A DNA stretch of 53,215 nt from an uncultured Clostridia bacterium (GCA_947581925.1 CANPWB010000011.1:1-53215), one strand, 5' to 3'. Counted from the first letter of the stretch, positions 27,211 through 37,420 are shown. The notes: generated by a model not told the origin, from the sequence alone. Numbers and translations are program-made.

Positions 27211-28419
27211 TCAAGAAAGATATATCAATTTTACGCCACTGTAATCACAGTTGACGATCTTTTCTAAATTTGCGTCCGTAAGCCTCGGTATGAACGGGTG
27301 AACGTCAATGGCATTGCCTTCCACGCACTTATATGCATATTCATTGCAGGTGAGAGTGCCCGCGACCGTCACGTTTTCCACTCTTGCGCCCTCTCTCGCT
27401 TCCGCGGCGAGCACGCCTATGCGGACATTCTGGAATGTTTCCACACCCTCTTTGTCCGAAAGTTTCTTGACCTCGACGTCGATCGTCACGCCCTCAAATT
27501 TTACGTCGTGCACATACGCCCTGCCCATCAAGATCTGGAAGATCCCGACTTGACGTGGAGTTTTCGTTGTGATTGCGCGGCTATCGACATAGCTCAGCGA
27601 TATGCCGCTTATTGTGTGCCCGTTTCCGTTGAGCTCGCCATTGTAGATTTCCGAAGAGAATATCTGCCCGCTGAAATCAATGTCGTCCATCAGATAGATA
27701 TTCTGTCCGTTGCCGACGGCGGAGTTGAAACTTCCCACGCTTGATACGATCGCCCACTCGCCCTTTATAAATTTGCAGTAGACTTTGACGTCATAGTCTT
27801 TGAATGTGTACGGAAATTGGAAAGGTATTGTGCACTCCTTGTCCTCATAGTACTCGCCCATAAACGTATACGGCTCTCCGTCCAACGTCTTTTGCGGAAC
27901 AAATGAGCCTGTCGGACGCGATCTTTTCTCACCCGGTCTCTTGCCGTCCAGCTCGCTGACGGTCTCATCCGTGTCGGCGTCCACAAACAACATTCTCGGG
28001 CTCTTGACAAGTTTCGCGTACAGCGTAGTATCCTTGTCAATCCTTTGGTGCTCAAAATCGAACGGTGTGTCCTCAAGCACAACTCTGCCGTCCGCGTCCT
28101 TTACGATCTCATTGTTTACGAGCTTGGCTTCGTACCAACCATCGAGATAATAGCCAGCTATCGACGCCTCGCTGAATGAGGAGGAGTTGTACCCGGGACG
28201 TATGCCCACAAGCGCGCCGTCTTTTTCGGGATCGAGTACGCCGAGGTATACGTCGGGAGCGTTGCCGCTTATATTGCCTCCCAAATTGTAACAGAACGTC
28301 ACGAGATAGTCATAGTGATCGGGCTCGTACTTGTTGCATGCGGCAAGCAATGTGCCAAGCAACAAAACCGCCAGACAGCATATAAGTAGCTTGATTTTGA
28401 AATTGCGTTTTGCTCTCAT
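27211..28419 (-). CDS. Surface lipoprotein with InlB-type (Listeria-Bacteroides) repeat segments
   Basis: Lipoprotein of 402 residues with a signal ending LLAAC. Residues about 60-140 resemble the flexible Listeria-Bacteroides repeat (GYYLDGWYEAKLV and DKDTTLYAKLV), and the C-terminal part from about 225 (SSVGSFNSAVGNGQNIYLMD, then GELNGNGHTISGIS) looks like a short right-handed beta-helix or GLUG-type region. Such proteins bind surfaces or glycans. It sits between the giant subtilase and the peptide-binding lipoprotein and ends 23 nt before the latter starts, so it is probably in the same transcript. Exact role unknown. Confidence 0.8.
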   Translation of the reverse strand: MRAKRNFKIKLLICCLAVLLLGTLLAACNKYEPDHYDYLVTFCYNLGGNISGNAPDVYLGVLDPEKDGALVGIRPGYNSSSFSEASIAGYYLDGWYEAKLVNNEIVKDADGRVVLEDTPFDFEHQRIDKDTTLYAKLVKSPRMLFVDADTDETVSELDGKRPGEKRSRPTGSFVPQKTLDGEPYTFMGEYYEDKECTIPFQFPYTFKDYDVKVYCKFIKGEWAIVSSVGSFNSAVGNGQNIYLMDDIDFSGQIFSSEIYNGELNGNGHTISGISLSYVDSRAITTKTPRQVGIFQILMGRAYVHDVKFEGVTIDVEVKKLSDKEGVETFQNVRIGVLAAEAREGARVENVTVAGTLTCNEYAYKCVEGNAIDVHPFIPRLTDANLEKIVNCDYSGVKLIYLS

Positions 28420-28640
28420 ACTTTACTTCCTATCAAGGTCGTTTTGCGAAGTGCATTTTGCACCCGCCCCAGGCGCATACGCGCCTTACTTCTTACCGCA
28501 CATGCGTTTTTTTCGCATGTATACGCTACCGCGCACACGCGCTTTACCTTATTCGTACGTACACGCGCGCTCGCGGCGCGCATATACGCATTTGTCTTTT
28601 TGCGCGCGCCTCGATTCAACGCTTAAGCGCGCGCCCTGTC
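28420..28640 (-). repeat. Hairpin-rich, alternating purine-pyrimidine gap between the subtilase and lipoprotein genes
   Basis: Three perfect hairpins lie in a row: GTGCA-ttt-TGCAC (28451-28463), AGGCGC-atac-GCGCCT (28471-28486) and ACATGCG-T7-CGCATGT (28500-28520). Next come runs of alternating purine and pyrimidine (cgcacacgcgc, cgtacgtacacgcgcgc, 28531-28591), and a GCGCGCGC pair (28602-28609 and 28627-28634) close to the subtilase stop. The composition differs sharply from its neighbours. No gene or clear promoter seen. Confidence 0.7.
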
Positions 28641-31600
28641 TTATTCTTGCTCGTCAGAGTTTGTGTCGGCAATTTCTTCCGCTTGCTCGCTCATCTCTTC
28701 AGCTTTGGCCGCGCCCTCTTCGGCGCCGTCAGTGCTTGCGCTCTCTTTCAAAACCGCCTTTGCGCCCTTTCCTTTCTTTTTGAACACAAGGATGACAATC
28801 GCCACAACCGCCGCCACGACAACCGCCGCGCCGACCGCTATGATCGCTATCGCCCAAGTGGGCAGAGACGAAGCGTTGTTTGTGTTCTCATCGCCGCTCG
28901 GATTTGACGGATTGGAAGTGCTGTTTACATTTACGACAATCTCCAAAGTCCTGGTTTGACCCGTGAGTGCGTCGGTGTAGACGACCTCGGGATAGATCGG
29001 ATCGCCTTTGTCGGTCTTTGCCGCCGTAACGGTCTCGTTGTTTATCTTGACGTTGTACTTTTCAAAGTCTTCCGCGGAGATCCTGAGCTCGGAGCCGTCG
29101 CTGTATACAACTCTTATCACCATGCCCGTCGGGTCGAATTTCTCACCCTCGTCATACCTTATCTTCGTGGGACTGCTGAGCTTGACGACTTCTTGCAGAG
29201 TGACTTCGATGCCATTTGCCTTCCTCGCGTTGCGCAGCGCCTCCTCAAACTTGAGCAGCGTCTCATATTGCTCCGTGAGTAGTTCCTGCTGATCCGCGCT
29301 TGTGACCTTGTTGTACGCCTCGCGCGCCGCATTGACGGCAAGCACCAATGCGTTTTTACTGTTCGCTCCGATCGCAAGATCTTCTTTGCTCATAGAGGGG
29401 ATATCCCCGACGTTGAACTTGCCGAGCTCCTCTATCTTGTTGATGACTTCGTACGTCGTGTCGTCGGGCTTGATGTCCTCCGAAAGATTCGTTGTCGTGA
29501 CATACGCCTTAAAGAGCGCGCTGTCATATCCTACTCCGTTCTTCGGGACGTTGAAGATTATCGGCATTGCCTCCTTGACGACGTCATTAAAAGCGAACAT
29601 CGAATTGCCATAATTGCAGTAGAGCACATAGTCCACAAAGTTGCTGTATACCGCGGTAAGATAGATGTCGTCAAGGTCGAGGCGCATATCCCCGTCTTTG
29701 GGATCTATCTGCCACGGGAAGTAATGCGCGCCATCCTCGCCCTGCGAGTAGTAGATCGACGCGAACAATCCCTTGAACATCTCATTTGCCACGTCGTCGT
29801 TTGCCGCGACAATGGTAGGCGCCTGCACGCTGTTGAAAGTGTATTTCATTATGCCGGTAGACGCAAGTCTATCTTCTACAAATGTGCCATAGAACGCGCT
29901 GCTGCCGATGACCTTGACCGTGTAAGGCAGCTCCACCACCTGCACGGCATTCTCATTTGCGCCCTCGAATGCGGACGCTGCAATAGAGACGGTGTCGTCC
30001 GCAACAGTGTATTTCCTGCTATTATTATTGGGTCTCTTTCCGCCGGGGTATTGGACAAGCTCCAACTTGCCGTTTTTCACGAGTTCGCCCTTGTCGTTTG
30101 CCGTATATTGATACGCATACAGCACACCGTCTATGGATGTAAACGCGTCGTTTCCTTGTGCGACGTCGATACTTGTCAAATATGGATTGTACGCGAATAC
30201 GCCTGCTCCAAATGTGTTGCCAATGCGCTTTCTTGACCTCTCCACTCTGCCCTTCTCGTCATAGATATCCTCGACGAATTCATATGTCGTACTGTTCATC
30301 GTTGCGGGGATAACAACGCTGTTTCTGATATCGTTGCCCGCAAACGCGAAGTCGCCTATCCTTGTAGCCGCGCCAAGCGTGACTTTTGTTATCTGTCCGC
30401 CGGATATATTCCTGCTAACTCTGAAATCTAACTCTATGTGGAAATTTGCGCTAAAACTCTTACCGTCCCCGGTCTCGCTGAACATCACGTACTTGGAGCC
30501 CGCAAACGCGTACGCGCCTATCACTTGCGCCTTATCAAGCGCCACCTCTTTGAGCGCGGAACCGTAGAACGCATAGTCGCCTATCTTCTCGACTTTGCTC
30601 AGATTGAGCCCCGTAAGCGCGGAGCAAAGTCTGAACGCGTTGTCGCCTATTTCGGTGACTCCATCAAGCGTAAGCCCCTTGAGTCCCGCTTGTCCCGTGA
30701 AAGCGTATGCGCCGATCCTCTTGACAGTCGCCGGCAAAGTCACTTGGGTAAGCCTGGTGTTTACCGTGATGTCCATATAGTTTTGACGCACGTATGCTTT
30801 GACATTGTCGCTTACGCTTCCCGAAAACAGCGCTTCTTGCCTAGTCATATTGTCAAGCCTCGGGTCGAATGTGCTGAATGCATAGTCGCCGATCTCTTCC
30901 GTCCCGTCCGCAAGCGTGACCGTCGTCAAATAGAGCGCCTTGTAGAATGCGTGATCACCTATGACAGTCCCTTTTTCGCCATTTTCCACCTTTTTCGCGC
31001 CGAGGTTTACTGTCAAGACCTTGCTGTACGCAAATGCCCATGCGCCGATCTCTGTCGTTTTTGGATAACTCGCATTTGTAATGGCAGTCCCCGCAAACGC
31101 CCATGCGCCTATCTTTTCAAGCGCGAGCGCGTCAACAGTAGCCAACTTGTTTGTAGCCGCCGCCATAGACCTATAATCCATCATATCGAAGGCGTGATCC
31201 CCAACCTCTGTGACGTTGGTGAAATAGAGCGCCGTAAGCGCGGTGCAGCCCTCAAACGCGTATGCGCCTATCTTTTTGACGTTTTGCGTAGTCGTAACTT
31301 GAGTGAGCGCCGTGCAGCCGCTGAACGCGCCTTCGGGTATTTCCTCAATACTTTCGGGCCAATTTATAGACGTGAGCTTGCTGCCCGCAAAGGCATATTT
31401 GCCTATCTTGGTGACATTTTTCAAGTCTAGCGTCGTGACAGCGCTGCCGGAAAGCGCGCCGTCGCCTATTGTCGTGACGTCCGTGGGCAATTTATAATCC
31501 GACTTGTCCGAAGGCGCGGAGATGAGAGTAGCTCCGTCCGCACTGTACAGCGCGCCGTCTACTTCTTTGTATGCGCTGCCGTTGACAGTGTATTGCAGAT

Positions 31601-34600
31601 TTTTGCAGCCCTCGAAGGGATTTTCTCCCGTAAATTTGAGCGTCGTGCCGTCTTTGACTGTCAATGTAAGGTTTTCCAGATTTGCGAACGCGCCGCTGCC
31701 GATGGGATATTCGCCAACGGGCAACGTTATATCTGTTATGCCCGTGCCCGCAAGCGCGTAGTCGCCTATGCCGAGCAACTCTTGACCGCCGAACGTGAAG
31801 TTTGTAAGTCCCTTGCACCCGTTGAATGCATACGCGGGGAGCGTAGAGCCATTGAACGTTATATTGTTCAGTTTTACGCAGCCGTCAAACATGTGCGGAC
31901 CGAATGTCGTGGACGCTGTCGTCGTGACGCTTTCAAGTCCCGTGCAGCCCCTAAACACGCCATTGCCTGCGACGCGCAATGCACTGAGGTCGATGCTTTC
32001 AAGTCCCGTGCAGCCCTCAAATGCGCCGTCGTACATAACGGTCATTCTTTGTGAATCGACAGGTTTGCCGTCTACTTCTTTGCCGGTAACGAAATTCTTG
32101 AGGCTCGTGCAACCTGAGAATGCATAGTGTCCTACCGCGATGGAACCGTAATATCCGGGCACGGGGTCCTTGTTCGCGTCTACGTATTCGGGGAATATCA
32201 CCGTCTCCAGGTTCGTGCATCCGTCAAACGCATACGGACCTATATAGGCGCATTGGCTGGGTATTGTGATCTTCTTCAGATTTTTGCAGTTTTGGAAAGC
32301 GAAGTTTGGTATCTCCATAAGCATGGAGGGCAGGACGACTTCCGTGATCTTATCATCGTTCTTGAAGCAGTCCTCATCGAGATAAAGCACGTTGACGTCC
32401 GTCGGGAGCTCGACTTTTTCTCCGCCGTACCACTCGTACATATAGAAGTTGTTGACATAGTAGTCCTCGCCGACTTCAAAGTCAACTGTCTTGGTGAGCA
32501 GTTTGTATGTCTGATCCTTTGCTTGACACGTGATGCTTGCCGTGCCGCGTTTTTTGAAGGTTACAGTGCCATTTTCATCGACCTCGGCTATATTCTCCCT
32601 GTTGGATTCGAATGTAAATTCAAAGTTTTTGCCGGTTTGTACATAGTAAGCCGCCTCGAAATACCACGGCGAGACGTAGGGCTCAAGCACAAACTCTTCG
32701 TCGCTCGAGTTTTCGTTGGGGTTGACCTCGACTGTCGCAAGCCCGTCCAGATTGACGACGTGGTTATCTCCCGCATGCACGGGTTTGAAATTCAGACTGC
32801 TTGCCGAAGGCATCTTTTGCTGCGGACCGGGCTCGACTTGTACGGTTATTTTCGCATATATACGGTCATAAGATACATCTCCGGTCTCTACCTCACGCGT
32901 CATGGGCGCATAAAGCTCCAAAGTCGGATCATATCCATCTTTCAGTGCAAATATCTCGTCTCCCTGCACAATTACGCAGTCGTTTGCGCCCTTCCAGGAG
33001 AGATTTTGCGTTATAAACTCTTTTTCAAGCTCGCTCGGGACATTGAGTTTGTAGAGTTCAAAAGGTGTGAGAGTGAGCGTATAGTTGTGATATAACGTGC
33101 CGTCATCGTTCTTGTCGAGTCTCTCGGTCTCTTTCAGCTTGCTGTCTGAAATGAAGGTGATATCCTCGGGATCCTCGGGATAGCTGAGCGAATCCTCGTC
33201 GAGAGAGATGATGTACACCTCGGAATTCATCGCATAGTCCTCGACTTGGATGAACAGCGACTTGTCGTCGTTGTTATCCTCATTGAGCAGATACTCCTCA
33301 TAGTAGTCCGTGATGTCAATTGACACTTTGGACGTGGCTCCCTTCTCTCCGTAAACGGGGATAGGATACTCCGTGAGCAGGTTGAGATAGGTGCCGAGCT
33401 TGCCCTCTTTTTCCTCTTTGAGGTAGCAAGGCAACACCGCCATTACATATTGATTGTCGTATACGTCAAGGTCGAGATAAGTGCGATACTTTGTGACTCC
33501 GTACTCCTTGTATGAGTCGAAACGTATCTTATAATCCGTGATCTGCGGCGCCTCATAGTCTATCGTAAGCGGGAATTCAAATGTGTTTCTCACGCCCGTC
33601 CACGCCGTCAGTATCTCGTCGTCCTCCGCTGTGGATTGCGCAGGGTTGATCTCCTTGGAGTAGTCCAAAGGCTTGCCCGGCTTTTTAGGATCGCCCTCCT
33701 TTTCGCCTTTTTCTTGCTCGTAATCCAGCCAGCCCTCTACCTTGAAATAGAATTCGTCGTTGTTCTGCCAGCCCCACTTGGAGGGATTGATCTCGTATCT
33801 CACAAACGCGCCCCTGTTGCCGCCGCCCGCGGAATAGGCTTTGCCGACGTTGGCGAGTATCTCTTCATAGACGACTTCTCCCGTCTTTGCGTTTGTCACG
33901 ACCGTCCTGACTTTGGAGGCGTTTCTCAAAAGTCCCGCATATGCCGCATACAGCTCGTACACGGTGTAGCTGCCCTCTTGATCGTACTGCGAGAGCGCTA
34001 TTTTGTCGCGCGCGGGATATATATCGTCCTCTTCCTCGTCCATCTCGTACAGATAGGAGCCGAGCGGGATGATGTAATCGTCGTTGTGATACATGCCTAT
34101 GACTTGAGAGGGGAGCGATGTCGCTTTGAGCTTATTTTCGAAATCTATTGCGCTGTTTGCCTCGATCTCGGACACCTCGTAGACGTCGTAGTCGAAAAGC
34201 GGAGCGTCGCTCCATGCGCCGTAGAATGCAAGATATGGGACGCCCAGCGTGACGCCGTCTTTGTGCCCTTGTTGATTTTGATATGTCACATTGTCAAGGG
34301 ACACGAATCCCTCGACATACATGCCGTTTTCAAAGGGCTTGTAATCCACCGTTACGGGTCTGCCGTTTGTGCCGATGACTGTCCTTGAAAGCTGTTGCTC
34401 GAAGTAGTCTCTTGCCTCTTTGCCGAGCGTTATCTTCACCGTGATATCGACGCTCTGTCCCGCTTGAACGGTGATCTTGCCGTCCGCATAGCCCGTGCCG
34501 CTATATTCGATGGTGCACATATCGGTGAGCATGTACGCCTTCTCGGCGACCGTCCTCTTGTCGGAGGCGAGAGTCTCCGTCATTACGTAAGTCGTGGGGA

Positions 34601-37094
34601 CGTAGACTTGAGGATCCGTCGAGATGTTGTGCACCGTGAAATTCAACTCATATACGCCCTTCCTCTCGGGATCGTCAAGCAGCTCGAGCTTTGTCTTATC
34701 CAGCCACTCTTCGCACTTTTCGTCCGCCACAATGCTGAACTCCGTGGCAGCATTGTCCTTGGAATATATCTTCTCATTCGCCTTTACTGTGATGTAGCCC
34801 TCGCTGAAAACGGCGTCCGAGATGCCCGCAAGACCTGCGCCCTGTTTGCGCGGAGAATAGGGATTGCCCTCCTCGTTGCGAGCGATAGTCGCCGTGCTCA
34901 TAAGCACTTGATTGACGCGCGCGTTGAGCGCGTTGCCTGTGAGGTCTGTCGTCTCTTGCAAATATTGACGGAGCACCGCGACCGCGCCCGCCATGTTCGG
35001 GGACGCCATAGAGGTGCCGCTCAGCACGTCGTATGCGCCGGGAACAGAAGAGGTTATCTCGCCGCCGTGCGCTGTGATCTCGGGCTTGAGCGTGAGGTTG
35101 GAGACGGGGCCCCAGCTTGAAAAGTCGGACATGAACGGACCCGCCTCAAAGCTGTCGGAGACCTGTATGGTGCCTATGTTGCCGTTGCTCTTTGCAAAAT
35201 CCACAAAGGGAGCGGACGCGTCCATCGTGATGAGGCAGGTAGGCACGGGATCGTTGACCTCGCCGAGGCTCATGTTGATGGTACCCGAAACGTTGTTGTA
35301 GATGATGACAGCGTCGGCGCCGTTGGACATAGCCTCCAGAACCTTATCCTCAAAAGACGTGTCGCCGCGCTTGATGAGCGCTATGGTACCGTCCACGGCT
35401 TTTCCGTTGTAAGTCCTTGTACGCAGTTGATTTCTTATCGTGGAACTGTAATTGTTCGGACGTCCCACGCCGCCGACAAGCACGTATTTGAGGTTGAGCT
35501 CATCTTTGCCGAACTCCTTATCAAACACATCGCCGCCTCTAAGCTCCTTGTTTTCGTCGCCGTATTTCTCCTCGAGCTGCTTATAGAGCTCCTCGATGAA
35601 CTCTATCCTGTTGCCGTCGCCGTCCGAGGAGTTGGTGATGAATGCGACTTGCTCAGTATCGCCGTTGCCCTGCAAATACTTGGACTTTTTGCCGTTTATG
35701 GACGCTACGGAAAGCGCGGAATAGTATGTGGAGGGAGAGCCGACCGTGCCGCTGTCGGGGTTGGAAGCAAGGTTGGTGCCGTTGCCGCCGCCGTAGCCCG
35801 AGCTATAATCGTTGCTCGCCGCGCAGACGAGGCTTATGCCCGCCTCTCTTATCTCGTAGTACACTTCGGTCTGGTGGTCTTGCGAATTCTCGTCCGCAAA
35901 GCCCGCGGAGGTGCCGAGGCTCATGTTGATGACGTCCACGCCCAACCTTACGCAGTCCTCGAGCGCCGCGACGATGTCTATGTCGTTCGCGCCGCCGATC
36001 ATGTCGCTGTACAGGTTGTCCGTGAACACCTTGCATATGACAAGTTGCGCAAGAGGCGCGACGCCGCGGAAAGTCTCGTCGTCAGACTTATCGTTCGGAG
36101 TGCCGTTGTCGTTGACTACATACGTGTCGTCCTGTCCCGCGACGATGCCCGCAACGTGAGTGCCGTGGTTGGAGTAGCCGGGGAAAACAATGGGGTCGTC
36201 GTCCGAATAGTCGTATGCGAAGGGGACCTTCTCATTGTAATAGACGTCGTTTATGCCCGAGCCGAATTGCTCCGCCTTGAAATCTTCTTTTTCAAGCAAA
36301 TCGGCGATTTGATCCTTGCTGTAACGCAGCTCGCCGTCTACTTTTTCCAAACGCTCCAAGAACTTTGTGACATTAAAAGCCTCGTGGGTGTGATCGAGAC
36401 CCGTGTCGAGTATGGCGACCGCCATGCCCTGCCCTTGATAGGTATCTTCTTTTCCGTCGCCGTCCTTATTGACGTCGATGAGGTCTTTGGTGTCATAGAT
36501 ACCCGTCGAATAAACGTTCGCGTTGTTTTCGATCGCGGTGTATTCGGGGACGGCATAGCTTTCTGAATAGTAGACGCCCTTGACGCCGCTCATCGCTGAA
36601 ATGGTGTTGTATGCGGAAGCGTTGATCTTGATGGCGACGCCCGCGCTCAATGTGGAGTAGTTGTATTTGAAAGTGTAGTCGATGCCGTATTTGTCGAGTT
36701 TTGAGAGGAAACGGCTCTGTTTCGCCCTCAAGCTTGCGAGAGCCTTCTGCGCCTCGACGCTCTTCAAATACTCTGTCAAGTCAGTGAATCTCGTGCTCTT
36801 TTTGAACTCGTCGTAGAGGGAGGACGCGTCAATCTCGACAATGACCCAACGCTCGCCGTCGAAAGCGGCGGTGTTCTTCTCGACCGTCTCGAAATTGAGA
36901 TACTTCTCTCTGATAGAGTCCATGTTCATGTCGGATTTTCTTATAGAGCTGTTTGCCGTCGCGACCTGAGCGGGATCGACAGAGCCGCCGCCGAAGTTTA
37001 CGGCGCCCGTGTAAGCCATATTGAAAACTGCGGTGAAGATGAGCACCGCCACCAGAATAAGAGATATCCTTGCGAGTTGTTTATTCCTGTTCAT
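28641..37094 (-). CDS. Giant cell-surface subtilase with PA domain and BspA-type leucine-rich repeats
   Basis: Protein of 2,817 residues. An N-terminal hydrophobic signal (about 8-28) and a single late membrane helix (about 2746-2770) with a basic then acidic tail of 47 residues anchor it; there is no LPXTG. The S8 peptidase domain (about 220-720) has a full triad: Asp230 in AILDTGLDH, His310 in NHGTHVAG and Ser695 in LSGTSMASPN. A PA-type insert lies about 540-650. Beta-rich Fn3-like regions follow to about 1500, then BspA/LRR_5 repeats (about 1565-2400, motif AFxGCTxLxxVxLP) and a bacterial Ig-like domain (about 2640-2735). Probably an extracellular protein-degrading enzyme with adhesion repeats, acting with the peptide importer downstream. 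GGAGG lies before the ATG. The domain set is seen directly; substrate is unknown. Confidence 0.93.
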   Translation of the reverse strand: MNRNKQLARISLILVAVLIFTAVFNMAYTGAVNFGGGSVDPAQVATANSSIRKSDMNMDSIREKYLNFETVEKNTAAFDGERWVIVEIDASSLYDEFKKSTRFTDLTEYLKSVEAQKALASLRAKQSRFLSKLDKYGIDYTFKYNYSTLSAGVAIKINASAYNTISAMSGVKGVYYSESYAVPEYTAIENNANVYSTGIYDTKDLIDVNKDGDGKEDTYQGQGMAVAILDTGLDHTHEAFNVTKFLERLEKVDGELRYSKDQIADLLEKEDFKAEQFGSGINDVYYNEKVPFAYDYSDDDPIVFPGYSNHGTHVAGIVAGQDDTYVVNDNGTPNDKSDDETFRGVAPLAQLVICKVFTDNLYSDMIGGANDIDIVAALEDCVRLGVDVINMSLGTSAGFADENSQDHQTEVYYEIREAGISLVCAASNDYSSGYGGGNGTNLASNPDSGTVGSPSTYYSALSVASINGKKSKYLQGNGDTEQVAFITNSSDGDGNRIEFIEELYKQLEEKYGDENKELRGGDVFDKEFGKDELNLKYVLVGGVGRPNNYSSTIRNQLRTRTYNGKAVDGTIALIKRGDTSFEDKVLEAMSNGADAVIIYNNVSGTINMSLGEVNDPVPTCLITMDASAPFVDFAKSNGNIGTIQVSDSFEAGPFMSDFSSWGPVSNLTLKPEITAHGGEITSSVPGAYDVLSGTSMASPNMAGAVAVLRQYLQETTDLTGNALNARVNQVLMSTATIARNEEGNPYSPRKQGAGLAGISDAVFSEGYITVKANEKIYSKDNAATEFSIVADEKCEEWLDKTKLELLDDPERKGVYELNFTVHNISTDPQVYVPTTYVMTETLASDKRTVAEKAYMLTDMCTIEYSGTGYADGKITVQAGQSVDITVKITLGKEARDYFEQQLSRTVIGTNGRPVTVDYKPFENGMYVEGFVSLDNVTYQNQQGHKDGVTLGVPYLAFYGAWSDAPLFDYDVYEVSEIEANSAIDFENKLKATSLPSQVIGMYHNDDYIIPLGSYLYEMDEEEDDIYPARDKIALSQYDQEGSYTVYELYAAYAGLLRNASKVRTVVTNAKTGEVVYEEILANVGKAYSAGGGNRGAFVRYEINPSKWGWQNNDEFYFKVEGWLDYEQEKGEKEGDPKKPGKPLDYSKEINPAQSTAEDDEILTAWTGVRNTFEFPLTIDYEAPQITDYKIRFDSYKEYGVTKYRTYLDLDVYDNQYVMAVLPCYLKEEKEGKLGTYLNLLTEYPIPVYGEKGATSKVSIDITDYYEEYLLNEDNNDDKSLFIQVEDYAMNSEVYIISLDEDSLSYPEDPEDITFISDSKLKETERLDKNDDGTLYHNYTLTLTPFELYKLNVPSELEKEFITQNLSWKGANDCVIVQGDEIFALKDGYDPTLELYAPMTREVETGDVSYDRIYAKITVQVEPGPQQKMPSASSLNFKPVHAGDNHVVNLDGLATVEVNPNENSSDEEFVLEPYVSPWYFEAAYYVQTGKNFEFTFESNRENIAEVDENGTVTFKKRGTASITCQAKDQTYKLLTKTVDFEVGEDYYVNNFYMYEWYGGEKVELPTDVNVLYLDEDCFKNDDKITEVVLPSMLMEIPNFAFQNCKNLKKITIPSQCAYIGPYAFDGCTNLETVIFPEYVDANKDPVPGYYGSIAVGHYAFSGCTSLKNFVTGKEVDGKPVDSQRMTVMYDGAFEGCTGLESIDLSALRVAGNGVFRGCTGLESVTTTASTTFGPHMFDGCVKLNNITFNGSTLPAYAFNGCKGLTNFTFGGQELLGIGDYALAGTGITDITLPVGEYPIGSGAFANLENLTLTVKDGTTLKFTGENPFEGCKNLQYTVNGSAYKEVDGALYSADGATLISAPSDKSDYKLPTDVTTIGDGALSGSAVTTLDLKNVTKIGKYAFAGSKLTSINWPESIEEIPEGAFSGCTALTQVTTTQNVKKIGAYAFEGCTALTALYFTNVTEVGDHAFDMMDYRSMAAATNKLATVDALALEKIGAWAFAGTAITNASYPKTTEIGAWAFAYSKVLTVNLGAKKVENGEKGTVIGDHAFYKALYLTTVTLADGTEEIGDYAFSTFDPRLDNMTRQEALFSGSVSDNVKAYVRQNYMDITVNTRLTQVTLPATVKRIGAYAFTGQAGLKGLTLDGVTEIGDNAFRLCSALTGLNLSKVEKIGDYAFYGSALKEVALDKAQVIGAYAFAGSKYVMFSETGDGKSFSANFHIELDFRVSRNISGGQITKVTLGAATRIGDFAFAGNDIRNSVVIPATMNSTTYEFVEDIYDEKGRVERSRKRIGNTFGAGVFAYNPYLTSIDVAQGNDAFTSIDGVLYAYQYTANDKGELVKNGKLELVQYPGGKRPNNNSRKYTVADDTVSIAASAFEGANENAVQVVELPYTVKVIGSSAFYGTFVEDRLASTGIMKYTFNSVQAPTIVAANDDVANEMFKGLFASIYYSQGEDGAHYFPWQIDPKDGDMRLDLDDIYLTAVYSNFVDYVLYCNYGNSMFAFNDVVKEAMPIIFNVPKNGVGYDSALFKAYVTTTNLSEDIKPDDTTYEVINKIEELGKFNVGDIPSMSKEDLAIGANSKNALVLAVNAAREAYNKVTSADQQELLTEQYETLLKFEEALRNARKANGIEVTLQEVVKLSSPTKIRYDEGEKFDPTGMVIRVVYSDGSELRISAEDFEKYNVKINNETVTAAKTDKGDPIYPEVVYTDALTGQTRTLEIVVNVNSTSNPSNPSGDENTNNASSLPTWAIAIIAVGAAVVVAAVVAIVILVFKKKGKGAKAVLKESASTDGAEEGAAKAEEMSEQAEEIADTNSDEQE

Positions 37095-37165
37095 ACTGCC
37101 TCCAAGCCGAACTTTACATCGGCTAATATCTGCAAAATGAGAATATATATTTATACTAGTCTCAC

Positions 37166-37171
37166 ATTATA
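37166..37171 (-). promoter_or_regulatory. Possible -10 box of the subtilase gene
   Basis: TATAAT on the minus strand about 72 nt before the subtilase ATG. No good -35 at 16-18 bp was found. A small hairpin AGCCGA/TCGGCT (37108-37127) lies in the leader just before the ribosome site. Confidence 0.35.
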
Positions 37172-37222
37172 GTCTGTGTAGGTTATCATTTTAGCAAAAA
37201 AACTGCGATATGGCAACTGTTT

Positions 37223-37326
37223 TTATGCACAAAATATAATTAAAATTCAATTAAACTGCGCGGTTTTATGCAAAATAAATGTATAAATACCCTCGAATTT
37301 ATGCATAAATAAGAAATTTTTATGCA
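37223..37326. repeat. Array of TTATGCA motifs upstream of the subtilase gene
   Basis: TTATGCA occurs at 37223, 37266, 37299 and 37320, each in a TTT/AAA-rich setting, the third as the palindrome ATTTATGCATAAAT. All four are in the same orientation within 104 bp of a 367-bp AT-rich gap that has no gene. They could be operator sites for a regulator of the protease gene. Confidence 0.4.
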
Positions 37327-37396
37327 ATTTTACCGCAGTATATCGCCGTCGCGAGCGAAATCGCGCCATTCGGCTTTTTTATACAAAATTATGTAT

Positions 37397-37420
37397 AAAG
37401 CGCTCGATGGGGAGCGCTTT
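37397..37420. terminator. Hairpin at the end of the M29 aminopeptidase gene
   Basis: Arms AAAGCGCTC (37397-37405) and GAGCGCTTT (37412-37420), about 42 nt after the aminopeptidase stop. The T run is better on the plus side than on the minus side, so it is only a moderate terminator for the gene. Confidence 0.5.

Noticed and set aside
35427-36566. Open frame antisense to the subtilase domain, and similar ones at 30438-31430 and 32127-33095
   Set aside because: They are shadows of the subtilase and LRR coding sequence, with no start context or recognisable domain.
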